From NCBI GenBank assembly GCA_000688775.2, contig CP007628.2, forward strand, positions 1,116,001 to 1,180,000: a DNA stretch of 64,000 nucleotides, written 5' to 3'. Below are positions 27,213 through 36,142 of this stretch, piece after piece (the first letter of the stretch is position 1; every line of letters begins with the position of its first letter). Position numbers and translations under genes: made by a program. A model generated the notes under the pieces. The model did no database searches. It saw nothing but the letters and a program-made list of their open reading frames with translations, and was not told the DNA's origin. The DNA comes from Streptococcus sp. VT 162 (GTDB lineage Bacteria > Bacillota > Bacilli > Lactobacillales > Streptococcaceae).

Positions 27213-27441
27213 GCACTTCTACCCAATCCGTCGCTAAAACATCACAAGGTGTCGGGCTCCACATGGAAAAGCCTTCGCCATCTCCAGACACGTTGATGAG
27301 AAAATAAGGCGTCACTTCAAGTGCAACCCCGTTTTGTTCGATAGTGTCAAAGAGTTGGACATAGTTTTCAGCCCCTCCCCAACCAGCGCGTACATATTTT
27401 TTCTTGGCCTTTAACCCAGGCAGGATTTCTTCAAATGTCAT
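27205..27441 (-). CDS. DUF2829 (Tad2-like) small protein
   Basis: A 78-residue DUF2829 protein. Characteristic features are MTFEEILPGLKAKKKYVRAG and the ending SMWSPTPCDVLATDWVEV. Phage members of this family are Tad2 proteins, anti-defence 'sponges' that bind the cyclic ADP-ribose signal of Thoeris. Whether this chromosomal member binds a nucleotide is unknown. I start it at the ATG 27439-27441, after AAAGGAGAACAAC; a ten-residue extension is not supported. It leads the five-gene operon. Confidence 0.85.
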   Translation of the reverse strand: MTFEEILPGLKAKKKYVRAGWGGAENYVQLFDTIEQNGVALEVTPYFLINVSGDGEGFSMWSPTPCDVLATDWVEVRD

Positions 27442-27474
27442 GTTGTTCTCCTTTAATTCTACATTCTTCAATTA

Positions 27475-27511
27475 ATTATAACAAAAAAACCGTTTTCCAA
27501 CGGCTTTTTGA
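27475..27511 (-). terminator. EbhA terminator fused to the promoter of the DUF2829 operon
   Basis: A stem (CCGTT/AACGG) followed by seven T on the minus strand ends the upstream gene. A TATAAT box (27475-27480) starts two bases after the T run. I see no good -35 box. Confidence 0.6.
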
Positions 27512-27555
27512 CTGTATCTTAGTTCAATAAAACAAATAGCTATCCAATTCTTTAA

Positions 27556-28371
27556 TTATTTCAGTTCAATTAATTTATTGTAGATTTTCTCAGTCAGTTC
27601 TTTCTGTTGTGCTCCTGTTAAATGGTGCGAAGTGCGAATTAATATGGTTCCATAAACATAGTGGGATCCCGGATTTAAAGCAGTTCCATCAAAAGCACTA
27701 ATATAAGTATTGCGCTTTTCTGCATCTTCTTTTGTCTTATACACCTCTATATTTCCTCCAACATCATTGCCTTTATGAACAATATCCGAGCCTTCTACAG
27801 ATTCAGTCACTTGCTTGTCAACAAAATATACAGACGCTGTATATCCTCCTTGTTTATTTAATTTTTTATTAGGGTCATTATCCTCCGTAACAGATTGTAC
27901 TCCAGTAATTGATTCTATTTCTTTAAGTCTTTCTTCAATAAAAGAACTAGAAGGATTTGTAATTTGTTTTAATTGAAGAATGCTATTTTGATAGTGAGTC
28001 AATTTTTCAGACAAATTCTTTTTTGTTTCACTATAATCTAATGGTTGACTTAATTCTTCAATTTGCTTCTCAATCTTAGCAGTCGCTTTCTCCATTTCTG
28101 GTTCTTTACGAAGTGAATCTTTGCTATCCTTTATAGTTGATTTCAATTCTTCCAATGTCTTAAAATCAAGAGGTTCTTCATTATTCTCAATAACCTTTTC
28201 AGCCTCAGCTATTTGATCTTCAACTTCTTTATTCTTTTCATTTAAATCCTTTACTACATCTTCAAACTTAGTTACAGCAGCTTGATGAGGCGCATAGGAT
28301 AAGAAATAGTATCCTGTTGCCAAACCTAAAGCAATAAAAGTAATAAGCCCAACAATCATTGATTTCTTCAT
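27556..28371 (-). CDS. EbhA-like membrane-anchored coiled-coil protein
   Basis: A 271-residue protein with an N-terminal signal-anchor helix (MIVGLITFIALGLATGYYF), a charged coiled coil (about 35-145) and a C-terminal mixed domain (about 150-271). It matches a streptococcal family sometimes labelled EbhA. There is no LPXTG motif. I do not know its role. It lies just downstream of lytB, behind a terminator. Confidence 0.55.
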   Translation of the reverse strand: MKKSMIVGLITFIALGLATGYYFLSYAPHQAAVTKFEDVVKDLNEKNKEVEDQIAEAEKVIENNEEPLDFKTLEELKSTIKDSKDSLRKEPEMEKATAKIEKQIEELSQPLDYSETKKNLSEKLTHYQNSILQLKQITNPSSSFIEERLKEIESITGVQSVTEDNDPNKKLNKQGGYTASVYFVDKQVTESVEGSDIVHKGNDVGGNIEVYKTKEDAEKRNTYISAFDGTALNPGSHYVYGTILIRTSHHLTGAQQKELTEKIYNKLIELK

Positions 28372-28474
28372 TTTAAACTCCTCAATTTATAAATAATCTC
28401 CTCTATATTTTAATATATTGTTTTAAATATTTCAAGTGTAAAAAGCTATAGAATCAACTTATTGCAAGATATAC

Positions 28475-28506
28475 AAAAACGATAACCACTTTTCAGTAGT
28501 TACCGT
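28475..28506 (-). terminator. Terminator of lytB
   Basis: Minus-strand arms ACGGTAAC and GTTATCGT pair with one mismatch, followed by T5. Confidence 0.65.
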
Positions 28507-28519
28507 TGATTTCTTTTGA

Positions 28520-30772
28520 TTAGTCTTTCCAACCAAGTTTGCTATTGATAGTCATCATGATGCTGGCTATTTTCTCACCCCAGTAAGGATCGGAAGCATA
28601 GCGAACATTCATTCCGGTTGCCTTGTTTCCAAGGTGGTCTCTGCCGTAGTCGATGTAATTCTCACGAATCCACTTGGCAGCTCCTAGAATCCCTTTATCC
28701 ACATTATCAAAGCTCTTGGCTGAGAGATATGGGCTCGTATCATAAGCGGCAATACCAAAGAAGTTGTTCTTATCTCTGGCAATTTGACTGCGACCCCAAG
28801 CACTTTCAAGGGCACTATGGGCCATCAAGTAAAGGGCATTGACGCCATAACGTTCTTCAGCCTCTTTGAAAGTCGCTCCTTTACCTGCGAGAGGACTATC
28901 CTGCAAGTTCATCATCGAATACAGTTTATCCAACTCAGCTGCACTATAATTACTTGGTTCTCTCAAGTTTTTATAGAGGAAAAGATTTTTAATGGTAAAG
29001 CCATCAAAGTGCTCTCCATCAGTTGAGTAGTACTTCTTACCAATAACCATAGCAGAAGTATGTGGAGCTACTTTGATACTCGTATAAGGAGAGAGTTCAT
29101 GGTAGAGGAATTTCCCATCACTAGTATAATGAGGGATAAACTCGCTACCTTCATCTACTGCTGTTAAATCACTTTGGTTCATATAGCCAGACAAGCCAGA
29201 AATCGAAACTGCAAGTCGGCCGCCTTTTCGCGTCGAGCTATCCAGTGAAACAATGCTTCCTTGGTTAATGTAACTCAAGATTTCTCCAGATGCACTATAG
29301 ACATAGGCAGTGATTGGTTTAACTTTGTAATATTTGGTTTTATCCGCAACATGCCATCTACCAGAAGCATCCAAGGTATGACCATCCACAGTCTCATTTT
29401 TTGCCATATAACCGCCGGATTTAAGGTAATACCATGATTGGTCGGATGAATCGTAGATTAATTCTTTTTCAGCCATCTTTCCATTCGACTTGAGGTAGAA
29501 CCAATTGTTCTTGTACCATACCCACTCACTCGCAGCCATATAACCACCAGATTTGAGATAGTAGTAACCATTATCCCAGAGCCATTCTTTATTGGCATAA
29601 TTTCCATCAGAGTTAATATAGAACCAAGAGTTATAATTCTTATCAAAGAGCCATCCTTTACCAGCTTTTGATCCACTACTTGTCACATAACTACGGTCAA
29701 TCCAAGTTTCCGTAGAGAGGTAGCCACCAGATTTGAAATGGTAATCCTTGCCTTTGATGGTTTGCCAACCTTTTTCAGCATAGGTTCCGTCAGCTTTCAA
29801 GTAAAACCAAGAGTTATAATTCTTGTCAAAGAGCCATTCCGATTTCAGTTTGGCTCCACTTTTAGCAACATAGAAGCGGTCAATCCAGCGCTCGGTAGAA
29901 AGATAGCCGCCTGATTTGAAATGGTAATCTTTTTCTTTAATCGTTTCCCAGCCTTTTTCGGCATAGGTTCCGTCAGCTTTCAAGTAAAACCAAGCATCAT
30001 AATTCTTATCAAAGAGCCATTCCGATTTCAATTTAGCTCCACTCTTGGCAACATAGAAGCGATCAATCCAACGTTCAGTAGAAAGATAACCGCCTGATTT
30101 AAAATGGTAGTCCTTCCCATCTATGGTTAACCAGCCATTTTCAGCATAGGTACCATCTTGTTGAAGGTAGAACCAACTACTATAGTTGTCATCATAAATC
30201 CAGGCTTGTTTAACCTTATTACCATTTTCTGATATATAGCTCTTACCAAGCCAAGCATTTTTCAGCATTTTACCTTGTGAATTGATGTAGTACTGGTTCT
30301 CACCTTGAGTGATCCACTCATCTTTGGCCATTTTCCCGTCTTCTTTAAGGTAATATTTTTCTTGACCTTGTTGAATCCATTCTTTTTGAGCTTTCTGACC
30401 ATCAGTCTTAAGATAATACCAGGATTCTTGTTCCTGATTAAATACCCACTGTTCCTTGGCTTTAGCACCACTTTCAGTCACATAGTACTGGCCAATCCAC
30501 GTTTTTGTAGCTAATTTTCCAGCTTCGTTAAAATAGTAATCCTTACCAGCAACAGTCAACCAGCCGTTCTCAGCACGATTTCCATCAGCTGTTAAATAAA
30601 ACCAGGCCTGTTGCGTTTGGTCATAGATCCATTGGTTGGTTGCTGGTTTCCCGTCTGCTTTGAGGTAGGTCTTTCCTTGCCAAGTTCCCTCTTCTGCTTT
30701 TGCTGTCTCCACTACAGTAAAAAAACACCCCAATAAGCCAGCACTTACTAGGGCCACTTTCCATCGTTTCAT
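28520..30772 (-). CDS. lytB: Choline-binding endo-beta-N-acetylglucosaminidase LytB
   Basis: A 750-residue secreted cell-wall hydrolase needed for daughter-cell separation in pneumococci. A signal peptide (1-27, ending VETAKA) is followed by a long choline-binding repeat array (about 28-470, with GWxxxxGxWYYL-type units), then SH3b, WW and GH73 domains. The predicted catalytic Glu656 is in AHSALESAWGRSQIA and Asp678 in AAYDTSP. Repeats around residues 200-380 are nearly identical with a 61-residue (183-bp) period, so copy number may vary. It is upstream of the EbhA-like gene and downstream of pyrDB. Confidence 0.95.
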   Translation of the reverse strand: MKRWKVALVSAGLLGCFFTVVETAKAEEGTWQGKTYLKADGKPATNQWIYDQTQQAWFYLTADGNRAENGWLTVAGKDYYFNEAGKLATKTWIGQYYVTESGAKAKEQWVFNQEQESWYYLKTDGQKAQKEWIQQGQEKYYLKEDGKMAKDEWITQGENQYYINSQGKMLKNAWLGKSYISENGNKVKQAWIYDDNYSSWFYLQQDGTYAENGWLTIDGKDYHFKSGGYLSTERWIDRFYVAKSGAKLKSEWLFDKNYDAWFYLKADGTYAEKGWETIKEKDYHFKSGGYLSTERWIDRFYVAKSGAKLKSEWLFDKNYNSWFYLKADGTYAEKGWQTIKGKDYHFKSGGYLSTETWIDRSYVTSSGSKAGKGWLFDKNYNSWFYINSDGNYANKEWLWDNGYYYLKSGGYMAASEWVWYKNNWFYLKSNGKMAEKELIYDSSDQSWYYLKSGGYMAKNETVDGHTLDASGRWHVADKTKYYKVKPITAYVYSASGEILSYINQGSIVSLDSSTRKGGRLAVSISGLSGYMNQSDLTAVDEGSEFIPHYTSDGKFLYHELSPYTSIKVAPHTSAMVIGKKYYSTDGEHFDGFTIKNLFLYKNLREPSNYSAAELDKLYSMMNLQDSPLAGKGATFKEAEERYGVNALYLMAHSALESAWGRSQIARDKNNFFGIAAYDTSPYLSAKSFDNVDKGILGAAKWIRENYIDYGRDHLGNKATGMNVRYASDPYWGEKIASIMMTINSKLGWKD
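29580..30180 (-). repeat. 183-bp near-identical repeats in the choline-binding region of lytB
   Basis: The segment DYHFKSGGYLSTERWIDRFY recurs at residues 221, 282 and, with a few changes, 343, each followed by LKSEWLFDKNY-like sequence. The first two copies are almost identical in DNA. Such arrays expand and contract by recombination. Confidence 0.8.
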
Positions 30773-30882
30773 TTAAATGCTCCAATAACGTTTTCTAAAC
30801 CCTATTGTAACATAGTTAATCGACGGAAATATTACAAATTGATGAAGATTCTATTTCTTGTTGACGATAAGGAAGACCTAGC

Positions 30883-32632
<1,750 letters not shown>

Positions 32633-32810
32633 GACTTTTCCTCCTTAAATTTAAGGGGACCAGATAAAGAAAAGGCCTTGCTAATGCAAGGCCTCAGTTG
32701 GGTTAGGCTAGAACTCATGCGCACACTTAAAAAGTCTCCACAGAGAGTCCCCTTATCCCTTTTATCTGACACCTTGTGAGTCTCTCTGGACTCCCCTTAA
32801 AGGTTAAATT
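32633..32810 (-). promoter_or_regulatory. PyrR-dependent pyr attenuator leader
   Basis: The leader runs about 178 nt from the predicted transcription start. The PyrR-binding loop is clear: AGTCCAGAGAGACTCACAAG, at 32768-32800. Sequences that pair alternatively (GGGGAC/GTCCCC type) link it to the terminator at 32665-32695. When UMP is high, PyrR binds this anti-antiterminator and transcription stops before pyrK-pyrDB. Confidence 0.85.
32665..32695 (-). terminator. Attenuator terminator before pyrK
   Basis: On the minus strand AGGCCTTGC and GCAAGGCCT (32673-32694) pair over a 4-nt loop, followed by TTTTCTTT. It sits 40 bases ahead of pyrK and forms the off-state of the PyrR attenuator. Confidence 0.85.
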
Positions 32811-32816
32811 TGTATT

Positions 32817-32870
32817 AGTATACTCTTTCAAAGAAAAAAAGTCAAGTAGAAAACGAACATTCTACTTGAC
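32817..32870 (-). promoter_or_regulatory. pyr promoter overlapping the gloA terminator
   Basis: On the minus strand -35 TTGACT (32840-32845) and -10 TATACT (32817-32822) are separated by exactly 17 bases. The -35 is also the end of the gloA terminator: arms GTCAAGTAGA (32841-32850) and TCTACTTGAC (32861-32870) pair over a 10-nt loop, and a run of T follows. One element thus ends one gene and starts the next. Confidence 0.85.
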
Positions 32871-32879
32871 CTTACTGGA

Positions 32880-33260
32880 TTATTTTTCACGAATGACTTC
32901 GACCTTGTACCCATCAGGATCCTTGACAAAGTAATAGTTTGGTTGAGTTCCTGGAAGTCCATTAGGGGCTGTCACCTCATAGCCTTTAGCGCTATGTTCT
33001 TGATGTAGGGCCTCAAGGTCAGGTGTACTTAGAGCGATGTGAGCAAAGCCGTCACCCACAACATAAGGTCCATGATCATAGTTGTAAGTCAACTCCAACT
33101 CATAGTCATCCCCCTCAAGTCCTAGATAGACAATGGTAAAAGCATGATCTGGAAAATCTCTGCGACGCAATTCTTTAAAACCAAAAGCATCTTGATAAAA
33201 AGCGATTGATTTTTCAAGGTTTTCTACTCGCAAGCAAGTGTGTAGCATTTTTGAAGCCAT
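32880..33260 (-). CDS. gloA: Lactoylglutathione lyase (glyoxalase I)
   Basis: A 126-residue VOC-fold glyoxalase I that isomerises the methylglyoxal-glutathione hemithioacetal. It begins MASKMLHTCLRVENLEKSIA. Metal ligands are at His7 (LHTCLR), Glu in ELELTYNYD, His in GFAHIAL and Glu in KVEVIREK. The start is chosen at 33258-33260 for its spacing to AGAGGT; a six-residue extension has no family support. Confidence 0.93.
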   Translation of the reverse strand: MASKMLHTCLRVENLEKSIAFYQDAFGFKELRRRDFPDHAFTIVYLGLEGDDYELELTYNYDHGPYVVGDGFAHIALSTPDLEALHQEHSAKGYEVTAPNGLPGTQPNYYFVKDPDGYKVEVIREK

Positions 33261-33357
33261 CTTCATTACCTCTTTCATTTTAATAGTTCCATTATACCTT
33301 TATTCAGGAAAATTTACTAGAAACTTGAACTAGAGTCCTCTTCTCTACGCTTTCATT

Positions 33358-36129
33358 CTAAGCAACACTTTTACGATTTTCCTTGCGTATATTGCGAATA
33401 AGGAAAAGCATGATCAGGACAAAAAGTCCCTCGAGGAAGTAGAAAGCAAATTCGCTATTCAAGATTAACAGGTCTTTTTCAAAATGAATTTTGCTAAAAT
33501 CAGGTATAAGTGCGAATAGGATTCGGAACAGTCTTCTTAGGAAAATAAAGATCTGCAAGCCATAAATCATAAAGACCTTCTTCACACCAATCATGAAGCC
33601 CTGTTCCTTTGTAAAATAAGACAAGACAATTCCATTTAACAAGAGGATAACGGTTATGGCCAGCGTTTCATTTCGTAGAATAGTTGGATTAAAGAGGTTT
33701 AAGCGGCTGTGAACGAAAGGCAATAATTGAAAGAGTAGGATACCCAAGATTGCTGGAAGGAGAATTTTTTTCAATGATGTTGGAAATCCGGGACTAAATC
33801 GTGTAAAAGACAAGCAAATCACAAGGATTACAAAAATATGGAAGTACATCATTGCAACTCCGGAAATGATCTGGCTTCGATTTACCAAAGCAGATAAGAA
33901 GCCAGCAGAAAGAAAGATACCGACAGGAATCAGCTTATCCAAAGAATAATCCCACTTCAGCCCTTGACTCACCTGGAAACCATCGATGAGACAGAAAAAT
34001 GTAATGAAAATAAGGGTCCCAATGAGACCAAACGGTAAGAATGGAGTGACGAGGAGCAATAACAAGATGAATAGGAACCATAGATGGGGACTGTGGTAGA
34101 ATTTTCGTTTTGAACCCCTAGCTGTCACTCCTTCCTCAATCTGTGTTTGCCTTAATTTTAGCATATAGACGTAAAAGAGAGAAAATATACCAGCATGAAC
34201 CCATGAATTATAACCAGGTCTCTCTATAATACTGAGCAGCAAACTCACAATCGTAAAGAGGCCAAAGAAAATCTGAAGAAACTTATTTTTAAAGACCTGT
34301 CTTTTTTTCCAATCCAAATAAGAGAGTCTGGCCTTTGGATGACTAAGTTCATAGGCATAAGTCGTCATCTCTTCTAGTTTCTGGTCTGTCTCCTCCGTCA
34401 TCATTTGGGGAGCCATTTTAGAAGTAGGAAAAGGAGCTAAAATATATCTCAGGAGCTCGCCATCTGTAAATCGATGGTACTCCTTATAGATCTGTTGAAG
34501 TAAAATCGTTAGAATACGTGGTCTTCCTTTAAAGTAGCTTCTCCACTTCTCCCAATCATTGATATCTTCATCGCTCTTGGTGAGCTTATCCATATAAAGA
34601 TAACCTTCATTGTACCAGTAATCAAAATTTTCTTTTTTATTTAGTGCGTACTCCTCTACCACTGAAGGATAGGAATGGATACTCTTCCAAAAATGAAGCT
34701 TTTTCAGATATGGATTTGATTCCTCATCTCTGTAACGCTCTACAAATTGGAGAACGAGGGCTAACACTTTCGCATTGGTTAAAGGATAGACGTCCACCTT
34801 TTCTAACAAATCAAGTAGGAGATTGTGATTTTTAACTGTTTCAAAAAGGTATTGCCAATCACGTAACAGTTTGTAGTCGTCTTCATAGCGAGCATGGAGC
34901 AACTCATAGAAGGCTGCCTCAACTTCATCTGGATTATCTAGAGAGTAGTGACTAAAGTCAACGTTTTCTCCCAGCTCCCCTTTTACTTCGTCTAAGTAAT
35001 CAGCCAAGTCATTCAAGAGTGGATAATCCTCTTCAAATATGACTTGTCGGTTTTTTTCCAGGATATAGGTTAAAACTGGCACACTCTTGATTATTTGACG
35101 ATTTTGATTTACTTGATCTAAGACCATAAAGCTCAGATAGGGGTGCTTGAAAAACTCTATCCAAGAGCTCAATTGATTTGCTTTGTTAGAATCTTGGAGA
35201 ATTTCTTGGCAAAGTTGATAAGAATAATAGAATTCTTCAGTGGCTTCATGGGCGCTTTCAAGCGAACTGCCTTCCTCTTCTACTATATCTCTTTTAACTT
35301 TCCAATACTTCAGTTTATAGTAATAGCCCCAGTACTTAAAGTCAGGTATATAGTCTTCTAGCAAGGGAATGAGGATAGAGAATTGCTCCGGTTTGTTAAA
35401 AATATAAACATCCATTTCCTCTAAAACGGATTGAACAATGTCCATATCATACTGATACTGATGAAAGAACTGACGCCATAGATGCTCTTGTTCCTCTTGG
35501 TTATAACCGTCATTTCCAACAATACTTTCAATCGCATTTCGGATCAGATAAGTTTCTTCATTATAACCGCTAAAGTCAAGAGTAGACCTTGTTAATCCTT
35601 CTTGCCCTTGGTTCTCTTCATCACCAAACGTTTCAAAATTGAGGGTACTCGTAGCTCTTTCTTCAGAATCTCCATTTAGCTGAACTTCCTCATCATAGTC
35701 ACTAAAGTTAAGGGGGGACTTTGGCTCATCCTCTTCTGCTTTAAAGGTTTCAAAGTTAAAGGAATCGCTGGTTTTATCAGTTGATTGCTGATAATCACTA
35801 AAATCAAGACTAGATCTTTCAGACTCTTCGTTCTCAGTCTTCGTTTCTTCAGTCAAGTTTTCAAAGTTGAGACTTGAGTTAGGCTTTCCATTCGCCTCTT
35901 CTTCAAGTTCACTAGCTTCTTGAGAGTCACTCGCTTTTCTTAGACTATTTTCTGGTCTTGTGTTTCTAGACCTCGCATAAGTCAAGGCTTTTTGGTAAGC
36001 TTCAACAATTTCTTGGTAAATTTCTGGTTGGTCTTCTGGGTGATAGAGCCTAACCAGTTCAGCATAATGCCTTCTAATAAGCTTGACGTCAGTCGTTGGC
36101 TCTATCCCTAAAGTTTCCCATATATTCAT
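33358..36129 (-). CDS. Membrane J-domain protein (DjlB/DjlC-like)
   Basis: A 923-residue protein with three parts. The first 55 residues are a J-domain (MNIWETLGIEPTTDVKLIRR then LVRLYHPEDQPEIY), but its invariant HPD reads HPE (30-32). Residues 56-195 are an acidic linker with six copies of an eight-residue motif that alternate SxLNFExF and SxLDFSxY (85-92, 106-113, 122-129, 138-145, 161-168, 182-189). From about residue 610 to the end are eight to ten hydrophobic segments. The gene starts 13 bases after the Hsp70 gene, preceded by AGGAGA. In E. coli the HscC chaperone has membrane J-partners DjlB/DjlC, and this looks like an analogous pair. Confidence 0.8.
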   Translation of the reverse strand: MNIWETLGIEPTTDVKLIRRHYAELVRLYHPEDQPEIYQEIVEAYQKALTYARSRNTRPENSLRKASDSQEASELEEEANGKPNSSLNFENLTEETKTENEESERSSLDFSDYQQSTDKTSDSFNFETFKAEEDEPKSPLNFSDYDEEVQLNGDSEERATSTLNFETFGDEENQGQEGLTRSTLDFSGYNEETYLIRNAIESIVGNDGYNQEEQEHLWRQFFHQYQYDMDIVQSVLEEMDVYIFNKPEQFSILIPLLEDYIPDFKYWGYYYKLKYWKVKRDIVEEEGSSLESAHEATEEFYYSYQLCQEILQDSNKANQLSSWIEFFKHPYLSFMVLDQVNQNRQIIKSVPVLTYILEKNRQVIFEEDYPLLNDLADYLDEVKGELGENVDFSHYSLDNPDEVEAAFYELLHARYEDDYKLLRDWQYLFETVKNHNLLLDLLEKVDVYPLTNAKVLALVLQFVERYRDEESNPYLKKLHFWKSIHSYPSVVEEYALNKKENFDYWYNEGYLYMDKLTKSDEDINDWEKWRSYFKGRPRILTILLQQIYKEYHRFTDGELLRYILAPFPTSKMAPQMMTEETDQKLEEMTTYAYELSHPKARLSYLDWKKRQVFKNKFLQIFFGLFTIVSLLLSIIERPGYNSWVHAGIFSLFYVYMLKLRQTQIEEGVTARGSKRKFYHSPHLWFLFILLLLLVTPFLPFGLIGTLIFITFFCLIDGFQVSQGLKWDYSLDKLIPVGIFLSAGFLSALVNRSQIISGVAMMYFHIFVILVICLSFTRFSPGFPTSLKKILLPAILGILLFQLLPFVHSRLNLFNPTILRNETLAITVILLLNGIVLSYFTKEQGFMIGVKKVFMIYGLQIFIFLRRLFRILFALIPDFSKIHFEKDLLILNSEFAFYFLEGLFVLIMLFLIRNIRKENRKSVA

Positions 36130-36142
36130 AAGGTCTCCTCTT

